Source: Microbacterium sp. Clip185
GTDB taxonomy: Bacteria > Actinomycetota > Actinomycetes > Actinomycetales > Microbacteriaceae
Length of the DNA: 64,000 bases
NCBI RefSeq assembly: GCF_028743715.1
Contig: NZ_CP117996.1
Span: 2,666,001-2,730,000 of the forward strand
Direction of reading: 5' to 3'
Under the pieces are notes generated by a model. It was not told where the DNA came from. It did not search any database and worked only from the letters and a program-made list of their open reading frames with translations. Shown here one piece after another: positions 42,709-52,164 of the stretch; within the stretch, counting starts at the first letter, position 1, and every line of letters starts with the position of its first letter. The position numbers and the translations under genes were made by a program.

Positions 42709-43536
42709 CTACGCCGTCAGCCCGTTGAGCTTGCGGATCTGCGCGTCGAATACGGATGCGGGCGCCAGCCGTCGCAGGAGGCTGGCGGCTCTCGCGGTCC
42801 GGCCGGCGGTGTAGCGCACCTTCGGGTTGGCGACCGTCGCCGCTGTCAGGACGACGTCGGCGACCACCTCCGGCGCGTCGGCGGTGCGCATCGCCTCGGC
42901 GAGAACCGTGCGCACGGATGCTCGCTGCCGTTCGTAGGCGGGAAGTGGGCCGTCACCCCAGCGCGTGTTCGCTTCGAACCCGGTCTTGGTGTAGCCCGGC
43001 TCGACGAGCGAAACCCGGATGCCGTGCGTGCGCACCTCGTGATCGAGAGACTCCGAGTAGCCTTCGACGGCGAACTTCGTCGCCGCGTACAGGGCCATGA
43101 ACGGCGCCGGGATGACGCCGAGCACGGAGGAGATGTTGACGATGCGGCCGCGACCCGCGTCACGCATGTGGGGCAGGACCGCGTTGGTCATCCGGATGAC
43201 TCCTGTCAGGTTGATGTCGATCGTCTGCTGAACCTGAGCCATCGACGCCTCCTCCGCGGCGCCCGCCAGTCCCGCACCCGCGTTGTTCACCAGCACGTCG
43301 ATTCGACCGAACCGGGCGATGACCTCGGCGACGAGAGCCTCGACCGACCGGTCGTCGGCGACGTCCAGCCGGGCAAGGCGCCCCTCGTCGCCGGCGCTGC
43401 CGGCATCACCGTTACGACTGGTGCCCACGACGGTGAAGCCGGCCTCGCGCAGGGCGCGCGCACTCGCCTGCCCGATGCCTCCGCTCGCTCCGGTGACCAC
43501 TGCCACACGCCGCGCCTTCTCGATTCGCTCGCTCAT
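42709..43536 (-). CDS. Short-chain dehydrogenase/reductase
   Basis: 275 residues from ATG 43536 with GGAGG nine bases upstream. NAD(P)-binding TGASGGIGQASARAL near 15-28, NNAGAGLAG near 83, catalytic Ser (ISSVLG near 136) and Tyr-x-x-x-Lys (YAATKFAVEGYSE near 150). C-terminal extension of the kind seen in 11-beta-HSD-like oxidoreductases. Divergent from a TetR gene, its probable repressor. Confidence 0.9.
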   Translation of the reverse strand: MSERIEKARRVAVVTGASGGIGQASARALREAGFTVVGTSRNGDAGSAGDEGRLARLDVADDRSVEALVAEVIARFGRIDVLVNNAGAGLAGAAEEASMAQVQQTIDINLTGVIRMTNAVLPHMRDAGRGRIVNISSVLGVIPAPFMALYAATKFAVEGYSESLDHEVRTHGIRVSLVEPGYTKTGFEANTRWGDGPLPAYERQRASVRTVLAEAMRTADAPEVVADVVLTAATVANPKVRYTAGRTARAASLLRRLAPASVFDAQIRKLNGLTA

Positions 43537-43570
43537 CCGCTTGCGCCTCCGGTTCGTTGTCAATCGATGG

Positions 43571-43586
43571 GATTATGATCGTAATC
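43571..43586. promoter_or_regulatory. Candidate TetR operator
   Basis: GATTATGATCGTAATC is an 8+8 inverted repeat with one mismatch in the AT-rich middle of the SDR/TetR divergent gap. It overlaps CATAAT on the minus strand (possible SDR -10) and adjoins TAATCT on the plus strand. Confidence 0.55.
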
Positions 43587-43652
43587 TAATCACATCGGCA
43601 CCGCGCCCTCGCGATGCGAATCTCGCCCGGAAGGTGCGATCCTGGAGATCTG

Positions 43653-44279
43653 ATGGCCCGGTACAACAGCGCCCATAAAGAAGCCACGCGACAGCGCATC
43701 ATCGATCGTGCCGGCCGCCGCTTCAAACGCGAAGGCGTCGACGGAGCGGGGATATCCGCACTCATGTCCGACGCGTCACTGACCAATGGCGCGTTCTACG
43801 CCCACTTCGAGTCGAAGGAGGATCTCGTCTGCGCGGTGATCAGCGATCAGCTGCAGCGACAGCGACAGGCCTACGGCGGGGAGCCCTTCACCCGGGAGCG
43901 GTTCGAGCAGTTCGCCCGCCTCTACCTGTCGCCGGAACACAGCGCAGACCACGAAGGCGGCTGCCCCTCGGCAGCGCTGCTCGAGGATGTCGTCCACAGC
44001 AGCGCACGGACGCGGCACCACTACACCGCGGGCATGCTCGCGATGATCGACGACGTCGCCGCGTTCCTGCCCGCAGAGGACGCCCGCGTGCGTGCCGCGG
44101 GGCTGTTCGCATCCATGATCGGCACGCTGCAGCTCTCTCGAGCTATCGATGACCCGGAGCTGTCACGTGCACTGCTGCAGCAGGGGCTCCAAGGGATCCT
44201 CGATCTGATCGCGCGCTACTGCGCTGATTCTCTCGTCGCGCAGCCCGTGGCCGAGACGCCGGGAACGCCCGCCGCGTGA
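43653..44279 (+). CDS. TetR-family regulator
   Basis: 208 residues from ATG 43653 with GGAGA upstream. HTH at 12-52 (TRQRIIDRAGRRFKREGVDG then SLTNGAFYAHFESKEDL) followed by a helical ligand domain with a CPSAALLEDV segment. Likely represses the divergent SDR gene in the absence of an unknown ligand. Its last ten residues nearly match those of the upstream Nudix protein. Confidence 0.88.
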   Translation: MARYNSAHKEATRQRIIDRAGRRFKREGVDGAGISALMSDASLTNGAFYAHFESKEDLVCAVISDQLQRQRQAYGGEPFTRERFEQFARLYLSPEHSADHEGGCPSAALLEDVVHSSARTRHHYTAGMLAMIDDVAAFLPAEDARVRAAGLFASMIGTLQLSRAIDDPELSRALLQQGLQGILDLIARYCADSLVAQPVAETPGTPAA

Positions 44280-44280
44280 G
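44247..44280 (+). repeat. 34-bp direct repeat, copy 2
   Basis: Last ten codons plus stop of the TetR gene; matches 42658-42691 with three substitutions, two of them at silent third positions. Confidence 0.85.
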
Positions 44281-44282
44281 CG

Positions 44283-44510
44283 TCAGGCGTTGACCTGCTC
44301 CGCGAGGCTCGTGAGCTCGTCGTCATCGGTCTCGATGGCGGCGTCCGCGAACCGCTGACGCAGCACGTCGATGACGCGTTCGAGAGGCAGACCCCTCACG
44401 TCGACACGCGTCTGGGCGATGATGCCGTCGACCTTGTCCTGGCGCGTGGCGATGTGCTGGTCCATGACAGGCTCGTCCTGCGTGCCCTCGGGGAACGATT
44501 CGGTGCTCAT
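44283..44510 (-). CDS. Small acidic protein, unrecognised
   Basis: 75 residues, soluble and acidic, with a helical centre (QHIATRQDKVDGIIAQTRVD). No cysteine, no membrane segment, no known motif. Overlaps the gene upstream by ATGA, so the two are co-translated. Confidence 0.65.
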   Translation of the reverse strand: MSTESFPEGTQDEPVMDQHIATRQDKVDGIIAQTRVDVRGLPLERVIDVLRQRFADAAIETDDDELTSLAEQVNA

Positions 44511-44689
44511 TCGGAGTCTCCCGTCGCCAGGTCGGGATCGGCGCCCTGCGACGGCTCGTCGGACTCCACGAGCTCCGGCGACGCCTCGGCGCGCTCGTTC
44601 TGCTCTGCGGCCTCCGCGTCGGAGGTGCCCTCCCAGCCGCCGGGCGGATCGGCGTTGATCACGCCCTCGGGCAGATCACGATCGTCCAT
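44507..44689 (-). CDS. Small very acidic protein, unrecognised
   Basis: 60 residues from ATG 44689 with AAAGGGAG upstream. Strongly enriched in Asp, Glu, Ser, Pro and Gly, almost no hydrophobic residues: likely intrinsically disordered. First gene of the two-gene unit with the 75-residue protein. Confidence 0.6.
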   Translation of the reverse strand: MDDRDLPEGVINADPPGGWEGTSDAEAAEQNERAEASPELVESDEPSQGADPDLATGDSE

Positions 44690-44780
44690 GCCGCACTCCC
44701 TTTCGTCGGGTCTCAGCATCCCGGAACGCACAGGCGCAGGTTCAGGGGATTGACGCCCGTGGACGGCGACGGTAGAGCGC

Positions 44781-45074
44781 TCAGACGCGCTGTTGGAGGA
44801 TGCCCGCACGCTCGGGATGAGCGGCGAACCAGTCGGCGACGTACCAGCACATCGGCACGATCTGACGATCGCCCGCCTTCTCGAGCAGGCTCACTGCCCG
44901 CTCGACGATCTCGCCGGCGTAACCGTGGCCGCGGAAGCTGGGCACGGTGAAGGCGCGCGTCATCGAGACGCTGCGCCCGTCGTCGCGGTAGTCGAGGACG
45001 CTCACGAGGTCGTCGCCGAGGTACAGCGCGTAGCGGGACGCATCCGTCTGGTCTTCGAAGCGGAACTCGGTCAC
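44781..45074 (-). CDS. GNAT-like acetyltransferase, short form
   Basis: 97 residues. Matches the short GNAT branch that includes human GTLF3/YjdJ: AFTVPSFRGHGYAGEIVERAV (acetyl-CoA P-loop R-x-x-G-x-G/A) near 42-62 and PMCWYVADWFAAHPE at the end. Substrate unknown. GTG start with TAGCCT six bases upstream. Confidence 0.85.
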   Translation of the reverse strand: MTEFRFEDQTDASRYALYLGDDLVSVLDYRDDGRSVSMTRAFTVPSFRGHGYAGEIVERAVSLLEKAGDRQIVPMCWYVADWFAAHPERAGILQQRV

Positions 45075-45080
45075 CCCGCC

Positions 45081-45086
45081 AGGCTA
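45081..45086 (-). promoter_or_regulatory. -10 box (TAGCCT), leaderless start
   Basis: Six bases before the GTG at 45074 on the minus strand. Confidence 0.55.
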
Positions 45087-45114
45087 CGCCGTCGGCGGGG
45101 CGACCGAGGCCGTC

Positions 45115-46560
45115 TCAACCCAGCTCGTCGGGCGCCGGGATCGCGCGGGTGCGCGCGAGACGCCGGTACCAGAGTCCGGAGTCCTTGACGGTGCGCTCGA
45201 GGGTGTCGAAGTCGACCCGCACGACGCCGAACCGCTTGGCGTAGCCGTAACCCCACTCGAAGTTGTCCAGCAGCGACCACACGAAGTATCCGCGCAGGTC
45301 CACCCCCTGCTCGAGCGCGCGGTGCGCGGCGGTGAGGTGGCGCTGCAGGTAGTCGACGCGTTCGGCGTCGTGCACGGCGCCATCCGGTGCGACATCGTCG
45401 GCGAAGGCCGCGCCGTTCTCCGTGATCATGAGCGGCTGCGCGGGGAACTCGTCGCGCAGCGCCAGCAGCAGCTCCTCGAGTCCTTCCGGCGCGATGTTCC
45501 AGCCCATCTCCGTGTACGGCCCCGGCTGCTCCACGAACTCGACGAGCTGATCGCTGCCGGGCCAGGCGGTACCGCCCGCGCTCGCCTTGTGCCCGTCGTT
45601 CTGCTGGCGCGGCGAGGAGCCGTCCCACAGGCGAACGGTCGCCGTCGAGTAGTAGTTGACGCCGAGCACGTCGATCGGCTGGTTGATCTGCTCCAGGTCG
45701 CCGTCCTGCACGAACGACCAGTCCGTGACGGATGCGGTGTCCTCCAGCAGATCGGCGGGATACTCGCCCTTCAGCATCGGATGCGTGAACGCACGGTTCG
45801 CGAGCGCGTCGATGCGGCGCACCGCCTCAACCGCGTTCTCCCCCACGCCGCGCAGAACGTGGAAGTTGAGGGTGACGGAGTACTGCGGATCGCCCGTCGA
45901 CGTCGCCCGCAGCGCCTGGACGGCCCGCCCGTGCGCCAGGTTCAGATGGTGCACCGCCGCGAGCGCGGCCGCCGGCTCATGGCGACCGGGGGCATGACCG
46001 CCCTGGCCGTAGCCCAGGTAGGCCGAGCACCACGGCTCGTTCAGCGTCGTCCAGGTGTGCACCCGGTCCCCGAGCGCTGCACCCATGACCTCGGCGTAGC
46101 GCTCGAAGGCATCCGCGGTCGCCCTCACGGGCCATCCACCCGCATCCTCCAACGGCTGCGGCAGATCCCAGTGGTAGAGGGTCGCCACGGGACGGATGCC
46201 GCGCTCGAGCAGCCCGTCGACGAGGCGCGAATAGAAGTCGATGCCTGCGCGGTTGACCTCGCCCGTGCCGGTGGGCATGATCCGCGGCCACGCGATCGAG
46301 AACCGGTAGGCGTCCAGGCCCAGCTCGGCCATCAGATCGAGATCGCTCTCCCAGCGGTGGTAGTGGTCGCACGCCACATCGCCCGTGTCGCCGTTCCAGA
46401 CCCGTCCGGGCGTGTGGCTGAAGGTGTCCCAGATCGAGGGGCCGCGACCGTCCTCTGCGGCCGCCCCCTCCACCTGATACGACGCCGTCGCCGACCCGAA
46501 CGTGAATCCGGGAGGGAACACCAGCCCGCTGTCTCGGAAATCCGCGTTGCCCGCGCTCAT
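45115..46560 (-). CDS. GH1 beta-glucosidase
   Basis: 481 residues, cytoplasmic (no signal peptide). Acid/base Glu175 in [13 protein letters not shown] and nucleophile Glu381 in [10 protein letters not shown]-terminal signature [15 protein letters not shown]. Cleaves beta-glucosides imported by the adjoining ABC transporter, probably after the GH31 enzyme has removed an alpha-linked residue. Start overlaps the GH31 stop by ATGA. Last gene of the operon. Confidence 0.94.
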   Translation of the reverse strand: MSAGNADFRDSGLVFPPGFTFGSATASYQVEGAAAEDGRGPSIWDTFSHTPGRVWNGDTGDVACDHYHRWESDLDLMAELGLDAYRFSIAWPRIMPTGTGEVNRAGIDFYSRLVDGLLERGIRPVATLYHWDLPQPLEDAGGWPVRATADAFERYAEVMGAALGDRVHTWTTLNEPWCSAYLGYGQGGHAPGRHEPAAALAAVHHLNLAHGRAVQALRATSTGDPQYSVTLNFHVLRGVGENAVEAVRRIDALANRAFTHPMLKGEYPADLLEDTASVTDWSFVQDGDLEQINQPIDVLGVNYYSTATVRLWDGSSPRQQNDGHKASAGGTAWPGSDQLVEFVEQPGPYTEMGWNIAPEGLEELLLALRDEFPAQPLMITENGAAFADDVAPDGAVHDAERVDYLQRHLTAAHRALEQGVDLRGYFVWSLLDNFEWGYGYAKRFGVVRVDFDTLERTVKDSGLWYRRLARTRAIPAPDELG

Positions 46561-48782
46561 CGGGTCACCTCCGCAAGGTCTGCGCGCAGCGTGTCGCTGC
46601 GTCCGTCGGGCGTGGTCACGACCACCTCGGCGGCGCCTTCTCCGCCGGGGAACACCCGCAGCGTCAGCCCTTCCAGGTAATCGTAGTCAGGCCGGTCGTC
46701 GCGGGCGCCCCACGGCAGGACGGCGCCCGGGCGCACGTACAGCGGCAGCGAATCGACGCCGTGACGCTCGCGGCGCCACCCGCCGTCGGCGCGCTCACCG
46801 GTCAGCAGGTGGGTCCACTCGCCCTCCGGCAGGTAGAACTCCACCTCGCCGTCCGCCGAGAACACCGGCGCAACGAGCAGATCGCCGCCGAGCATGTACT
46901 GCCGATCGAGGTGGGCGCACGTCGGGTCCCCGGGGAACTCCATCGCCATCGGGCGCAGCAGCGGCACGCCGTCGGATGCGGCCTCCACGCCGCGCTGGAA
47001 CAGGTACGGCATGAGCCGCATCTTCAGCTGCGTGAAGATGCGCGTCACCTCGACCGCCTCGTCGTCGAAGTTCCACGGCACGCGGTACGACTCCGAGCCG
47101 TGGAAGCGGCTGTGGGAACTCAACAGGCCGAAGGCCGTCCAGCGCTTGAACACCTCGGGATCGGGGGTGCCCTCGAACCCTCCGATGTCGTGGCTCCAGT
47201 GCGCGAAGCCGCTCCACGCGAGCGAGAGACCGCCGCGGAGCGTCTCCGCCATCGACACGAAGGTCGACGTGCTGTCGCCGCCCCAGTGCACCGGCATGGA
47301 CTGCCCTCCGGCGGTCGCCGACCGCGCGAATAGCACCGCGTCGTCCGCGCCGCGCGCCTCGACGAGCACCTCGTGCACCGCCTTGTTGTACAGGTGGGTG
47401 TAGAGGTTGTGCATCCGATCGGGAGCGCTGCCGTCGGCGTAGACGACCTCGAGCGGGATTCGCTCGCCGAAGTCGGTCTTGAAGCAGTCCACACCCTGCG
47501 CGACGAGAGCGCGCAGCTTGTCCTGGTACCACCGGGTCGCGTCGGGGTTCGTGAAGTCCACGAGCCCCATGCCCGCCTGCCAGAGGTCCCACTGCCAGAC
47601 CGAACCGTCCGGGCGGCGCACGAGGAAGCCCTGTGCCACCGCCTCGGCGAACAGCGGCGAGCGCTGGGCGATGTAGGGGTTGATCCACACGCACACGCGG
47701 AGGTCGCGCTCGTGCAGTCGCTGCAGCATCCCGTCGGGATCGGGGAACACCCGCGGGTCCCACTCGAAGTCGGACCAGTTGAACTCGCGCATCCAGAAGC
47801 AGTCGAAGTGGAAGACCGACACCGGCAGCTGGCGCGCGGCCATCTCGTCGATGAACGAGGTGACGGTCGCCTCGTCGTAGTCCGTCGTGAAGCTCGTCGA
47901 CAGCCACAGGCCGTATGACCAGGCGGGCACGATCGGCGGACGGCCGGTGAGCGCGGTGTAGCGGGTCAGCACGTCCTTGGGTGTCGGGCCCTCGATCACG
48001 AAGTACTCGAGCACTTCGCCGGGCACGGAGAACTGCACCCGCTCGACCGTCTCGGAGCCGATCTCGTAGGAGACGTGCCCGGGATCGTTCACGAGCACGC
48101 CGTAGCCGCGGCTGGACACGTAGAACGGGACGTTCTTGTAGGCCTGCTCGCTGGAGGTGCCACCGTCGGCGTTCCAGATCTCCACGCTCTGCCCGTTCTT
48201 GATGACGGGGCCGAAGCGCTCGCCGAGTCCGTAGATCAGCTCGCCGACGCCGAGGTCGAGCTGCTCGTGGACGAACGTGTGCGGACGGATGCTGCTGCCG
48301 CCGGCGCGAGCGTTGTCCACCACACCCGGGTCCACCTGCGCGTCGTCGGCGAGGGTGATGTAGCCCTGCGCCTTGTGCCCGCTGCCGGTCAGCCGCTTCT
48401 CTCCCGAGAAGAACTCCAGCGACCAGGGCGCCCCCGCGGCGATGCGCGCGGTGAGGGATCCGGTGCGCAGGCGGGCGCCCGCCGCATCCGCCTCGACCTC
48501 GGCGGCGCCGGGTGCGGATGCGACACCGAACGAGAGCGGCGGGGTACCGCCGTCGTGGTGCACGATGCGCACGCGCACCACGCCCTCGGCGGGCGACGAG
48601 AGCGTCACCGTCAGCGTCGCGCGGTTCAGGGTGTCTCCCCGGCGCTCGATGACCTTGGTCGGCGCGGTGATCACCAGGCCGGGGCCGTCGAGCGTGTCGG
48701 TCTCCCAGATGTCGTACGCCTCCTGCGCGTAGAGGGCCGTGACCCCGGGACGCAGTTGCCAGAAACCATCGGTGAACTTCAT
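46557..48782 (-). CDS. GH31 alpha-xylosidase (YicI-like)
   Basis: 741 residues, cytoplasmic. Nucleophile Asp437 in [10 protein letters not shown] and acid/base Asp503 in [10 protein letters not shown] are spaced 66 residues apart, as in Escherichia coli YicI, and [19 protein letters not shown] (near 320) is the subsite region of alpha-xylosidases and not alpha-glucosidases. Likely releases alpha-1,6-xylose from isoprimeverose or xyloglucan oligosaccharides. Alternative: another alpha-glycoside. Follows the permease gene with no gap. Confidence 0.92.
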   Translation of the reverse strand: MKFTDGFWQLRPGVTALYAQEAYDIWETDTLDGPGLVITAPTKVIERRGDTLNRATLTVTLSSPAEGVVRVRIVHHDGGTPPLSFGVASAPGAAEVEADAAGARLRTGSLTARIAAGAPWSLEFFSGEKRLTGSGHKAQGYITLADDAQVDPGVVDNARAGGSSIRPHTFVHEQLDLGVGELIYGLGERFGPVIKNGQSVEIWNADGGTSSEQAYKNVPFYVSSRGYGVLVNDPGHVSYEIGSETVERVQFSVPGEVLEYFVIEGPTPKDVLTRYTALTGRPPIVPAWSYGLWLSTSFTTDYDEATVTSFIDEMAARQLPVSVFHFDCFWMREFNWSDFEWDPRVFPDPDGMLQRLHERDLRVCVWINPYIAQRSPLFAEAVAQGFLVRRPDGSVWQWDLWQAGMGLVDFTNPDATRWYQDKLRALVAQGVDCFKTDFGERIPLEVVYADGSAPDRMHNLYTHLYNKAVHEVLVEARGADDAVLFARSATAGGQSMPVHWGGDSTSTFVSMAETLRGGLSLAWSGFAHWSHDIGGFEGTPDPEVFKRWTAFGLLSSHSRFHGSESYRVPWNFDDEAVEVTRIFTQLKMRLMPYLFQRGVEAASDGVPLLRPMAMEFPGDPTCAHLDRQYMLGGDLLVAPVFSADGEVEFYLPEGEWTHLLTGERADGGWRRERHGVDSLPLYVRPGAVLPWGARDDRPDYDYLEGLTLRVFPGGEGAAEVVVTTPDGRSDTLRADLAEVTR

Positions 48783-49691
48783 TTACTTGACTGCTCCTGC
48801 GGTGATGCCGCGCGTGAGGGTGCGCTGGAAGATGAGGAAGAAGAGAAGGGTGGGGATGAGTCCCAGCAGGGCGGAGGCGCTGGTGGTGGTGACATCCATG
48901 AGCCGGTCGCCCTGTAGGACGCTGATCGCCACCGGCACGGTCTGGTTGGCGTTCGACACCAGGAACGTCAGCGGGATGAGGAACTCGTTCCACGTCCAGA
49001 TGAAGAAGAAGATGACGAGCACCGAGAGTGTCGGGCGGCTGATCGGGAAGACGACCCGCCACAGGATCTGCCAGCGGCTGGCTCCATCCATCGCCGCAGC
49101 CTCCAGGACCTCCTTGGGAAAGGTGCCGTAGACCGAGGCGAGAAGGTACGTGCCGAAGGCGGCCTGGATCACCGTGAAGATGATGATCACCGACCACACG
49201 TTGTTGTAGAGCCCGACCGCCTTGGAGAGGTAGTAGAGCGGGTACAGCAGCGCCTCCTGCGGCAGGAGGTTCGCCAGCAGGAACAGCAGCACGATCCAGC
49301 TGCGCCCGCGCACCCGGCCGATGCCGATCGCGAACGCGTTGAGCACCGAGATGAGCACCGCCAGCAGCGCCACCATCCCGGAGATGAAGAACGAGTTCCA
49401 CACCTTCTCGGGGAAGTTGACGCGCTCCCAGAACGCGGCGAGACCCGTGAAGTCGATCTGGCTGGGCAGGGCGAGAGGCCCGCCGTTCGAGTAGTCGGCG
49501 GGCGACTTGAACGAGTTCACGAGGATCAGGTAGAACGGCGCGATCACGACGATCGCCCCGACGATGACGAAGGCGAGCATCAGCCAGTCGATGCCGCGCG
49601 GGCGGGTCATGCCCCCGCGGCCACGTCGCGGCACGCGCGGCGAAGGGCGCCGCCCGTCCTTGGCGGTGGTCACAGCCATGGTGGCGGCCAT
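48783..49691 (-). CDS. Sugar ABC permease, MalG type
   Basis: 302 residues. Six helices; basic N-terminal tail of about 35 residues; EAA loop LEAAAMDGASRWQILWRVVFPISRP near 195. Inner half of a CUT1 carbohydrate importer. Shares one base (TGATG) with the preceding permease stop. Confidence 0.93.
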   Translation of the reverse strand: MAATMAVTTAKDGRRPSPRVPRRGRGGMTRPRGIDWLMLAFVIVGAIVVIAPFYLILVNSFKSPADYSNGGPLALPSQIDFTGLAAFWERVNFPEKVWNSFFISGMVALLAVLISVLNAFAIGIGRVRGRSWIVLLFLLANLLPQEALLYPLYYLSKAVGLYNNVWSVIIIFTVIQAAFGTYLLASVYGTFPKEVLEAAAMDGASRWQILWRVVFPISRPTLSVLVIFFFIWTWNEFLIPLTFLVSNANQTVPVAISVLQGDRLMDVTTTSASALLGLIPTLLFFLIFQRTLTRGITAGAVK

Positions 49692-50671
49692 CAGCGGCCC
49701 TCCCTTTCCTTGCGCTCCGCCGCATTCTGCGCGCGGATGAAGAGCACGGCGACGATCGCGATGACGATGGTGAGGGCGGTGGCGATGGTGGCGCCGTAGC
49801 CGACCTGCTGGGCCTGGAAGAACTCGCTGTAGGCGTAGTAGGCGGGCACGATCGTCGAGGTCCCGGGACCGCCGCGGGTCAGCACGTAGACGGGGCCGAA
49901 GACCTTGAGAGCTGCGATCGTGCAGGTCAGGGTGACGACGAAGATCTCCGGTCGGATGATGCTCATCGTGATCGAGCGGAAGCGCTGGAACCAGTTCGCG
50001 CCGTCGAGTTCGGCGGCTTCGTAGAGCTCGGGATCGACGCGCTGCAGCGCCGCCATGAAGACGACGATCGGATAGCCGAGCTGCACCCAGACGAGCACCA
50101 CCATGATCGCGCCGAGAGCCGTATCGGGACTGCCGAGCCAGTTGTGCGCGAGGGATCCGAGACCGATGCTCTCGAGGATCGTGTTCAGGGCGCCGTCATC
50201 GGGGCGCAGCACCCAGCCGATGACGATGCCGGCGATGGCCGCAGGAAGAATCTGCGGCAGGTAGTAGGTCGCGCGCAGGAAGCTCGCGAGCCGCCCGCCG
50301 TACTTGCGGCCGACGACGTCGAAGAGAAGCGCGGCGATGATGAGGCCCAGCACCGTGGGCAGGATCACCATGGCGACGATCATCCAGATGCTGTTGCCGA
50401 ACGACGTCCAGAACTTCGTGTCGCCGAACAGGCGCACCCAGTTCTCGACGCCGATCCACTCCGGCGGCTTGATGCCGCGCCAGCTCGTGAAGGAGAGGTA
50501 GATGTTCCAGACGAGCGGGATCAGGATCACGACGCTCAGCAGGATCAGGCCGGGGATGAGGTAGAGCCAGTAGCCTGCGGATCCGCGCCCGCGCTGCGGG
50601 ATCAGCGGCTCCTCGGGAAGGGGCTTGGCGCGCCGCGCTCTGGGCGGCCGCACGAACGGGACGGCGGACAT
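49691..50671 (-). CDS. Sugar ABC permease, MalF type
   Basis: 326 residues. N-terminal 35 residues cytoplasmic, six helices, EAA loop YEAAELDGANWFQRFRSITMSII near 213. Pairs with the MalG-type permease. No ATPase gene lies in the operon; a shared MsiK-type ATPase encoded elsewhere is expected, as in other actinobacteria. Confidence 0.93.
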   Translation of the reverse strand: MSAVPFVRPPRARRAKPLPEEPLIPQRGRGSAGYWLYLIPGLILLSVVILIPLVWNIYLSFTSWRGIKPPEWIGVENWVRLFGDTKFWTSFGNSIWMIVAMVILPTVLGLIIAALLFDVVGRKYGGRLASFLRATYYLPQILPAAIAGIVIGWVLRPDDGALNTILESIGLGSLAHNWLGSPDTALGAIMVVLVWVQLGYPIVVFMAALQRVDPELYEAAELDGANWFQRFRSITMSIIRPEIFVVTLTCTIAALKVFGPVYVLTRGGPGTSTIVPAYYAYSEFFQAQQVGYGATIATALTIVIAIVAVLFIRAQNAAERKEREGR

Positions 50672-50702
50672 GACCGTCTCCTCACTTGGTCGAAGGAATG
50701 GG

Positions 50703-50734
50703 GGTGGCGGAGGGGCAGACGCCCCTCCGCCACC
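50703..50734 (-). terminator. Intercistronic stem-loop after binding-protein gene
   Basis: GGTGGCGGAGGGGC and GCCCCTCCGCCACC form a perfect 14-bp stem, loop AGAC, between the binding-protein stop and the first permease. Typical of sugar ABC operons, where it favours higher expression of the binding protein. Confidence 0.65.
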
Positions 50735-50739
50735 GGGGA

Positions 50740-52053
50740 TCAGCCGCGCAGGCTCGAGACGTACGACTCGTACTCGTCACCGAGTCCGGTCTGCACCTGC
50801 TCCGGCGTCGAGCTGCCGTTGGCGAGGTTCTGCAGCTGGGCGACGAGGGTGTCGTAGAACGTCGGCGTGGGCCAGTCCGGGTAGAACGAGAGGCCGTCGG
50901 AGTCGAGGATCGAGTTGAACGCGGTGATGAGCTCCTTGCTCTTCTCATCCGTGATGTCCGACTCGTTCGCCGCCACCGGCACGCCGCCGTTGTTGCCGAT
51001 GATCGCCTGGATCTCCGGGCGCAGCGTGATGTCGATGAACTTGTACGCCAGGTCCTTGTTCTTCGCGTTCTCCGGAACGACCCACAGGTTGCCCGAGGAG
51101 CCGAGGCTCAGCTTGCTGCCGGGGAAGTTGAAGATGCCCCAGTCGTAGCCGCTGATCTCCTCCGTGAAGCGGCCGTACCACCAGCTGCCCGAGACGAAGA
51201 TCGGGTAGTTGCCGGCGATGAACGCGGTGCCCGCATCCTCCGCCTTCATGCCCGCGACGTCCGGGGAGATGTAGCCGGCGTCGACGTACTCCTTGAGGGT
51301 GTCGGTCGCGTAGGTGATCGGCTCGTCGTTCCAGTCCACCGGGTTCTTGTAGAGCTGGTAGTCGTCGACCCACGAGCGGTCGGCCTTGCTCAGTGCCAGC
51401 TGGTACCAGAGCTGTCCGAGCGGGTACTCGGCGCCCGCCTCGGCGAGCGGCGTGATGCCCTTGGCGACGAAGGCGTCGAGCACCTTCACGAACTCGTCGT
51501 AGGTCGTCGGCACTTCGAGGCCCGCATCCGCGAAGGCCTGCTTGTTGTAGTACACCGTGACGAACTCGCCGTAGTTGGGGATGCCGTACCAGGCGTCGCC
51601 GCCCATGACGCCGTCTTCGCTGTAGCGGGCCGTCGTCTGCAGCGAGGGGGCGAGCTTGTCGGCCCACCCGTTCTCCTCGACCGCCGAGGTGATGTCGGTG
51701 AGCAGCCCCTGGCTGGCCAGCAGACCCGCGGTCGCGTTGCCCTTGTTGTACTCCATGATGTCCGGCGCCTCGTCGGAGTTCAGGACCTGGCTGGCGGTGG
51801 AGCGGATCTGCTCGAAGCCCTTGGCCTCGAAGTCGACCTTCGCGCCGGTCTCCTCCTCGAAGACCTTGATCGCCTCGTCCCAGGCCTTGCCCATGGCGCT
51901 GTCTTCGCCCTCGTAGTGCCAGAGGGTGAGGGTGTTGGAGTCCTCCGTGCTGCCGCCGCCGCCCGAGCAGGCGCTGAGGGCGAGAGCGGCCACGGCGACG
52001 CCGCCGAGCAGGATGAGGGAGCGGTGTGTGGTGCGTGATGTGATGCGTGCCAT
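50740..52053 (-). CDS. Sugar ABC binding lipoprotein
   Basis: 437 residues from ATG 52053, chosen over an upstream ATG because AAGGAG lies eight bases before it. Signal peptide with lipobox LSAC (Cys near 28). CUT1-type solute-binding fold (NTLTLWHYEGEDSAMGKAWDEA near 40). Captures the oligosaccharide for the MalF/MalG-type permeases. First gene of the operon, downstream of an operator palindrome. Confidence 0.93.
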   Translation of the reverse strand: MARITSRTTHRSLILLGGVAVAALALSACSGGGGSTEDSNTLTLWHYEGEDSAMGKAWDEAIKVFEEETGAKVDFEAKGFEQIRSTASQVLNSDEAPDIMEYNKGNATAGLLASQGLLTDITSAVEENGWADKLAPSLQTTARYSEDGVMGGDAWYGIPNYGEFVTVYYNKQAFADAGLEVPTTYDEFVKVLDAFVAKGITPLAEAGAEYPLGQLWYQLALSKADRSWVDDYQLYKNPVDWNDEPITYATDTLKEYVDAGYISPDVAGMKAEDAGTAFIAGNYPIFVSGSWWYGRFTEEISGYDWGIFNFPGSKLSLGSSGNLWVVPENAKNKDLAYKFIDITLRPEIQAIIGNNGGVPVAANESDITDEKSKELITAFNSILDSDGLSFYPDWPTPTFYDTLVAQLQNLANGSSTPEQVQTGLGDEYESYVSSLRG

Positions 52054-52116
52054 CTTCGGCACTCCTTTCATGGTGACCGTCGGTGGTCGGGTGTTGCGGG
52101 ACGGGAATCGCGGCTT

Positions 52117-52132
52117 ATCGAAGCGCTTCGAT
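52117..52132. promoter_or_regulatory. LacI-type operator of sugar operon
   Basis: ATCGAAGCGCTTCGAT is a perfect 16-bp palindrome 64 bases before the binding-protein start. On the minus strand it lies between a TTCTGC and a CGATAA sequence that could be the -35 and -10, so a bound repressor would block the promoter. Confidence 0.8.
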
Positions 52133-52164
52133 CTCGCGCAGAAGAAGGGACAGGGGAGGGAGGG

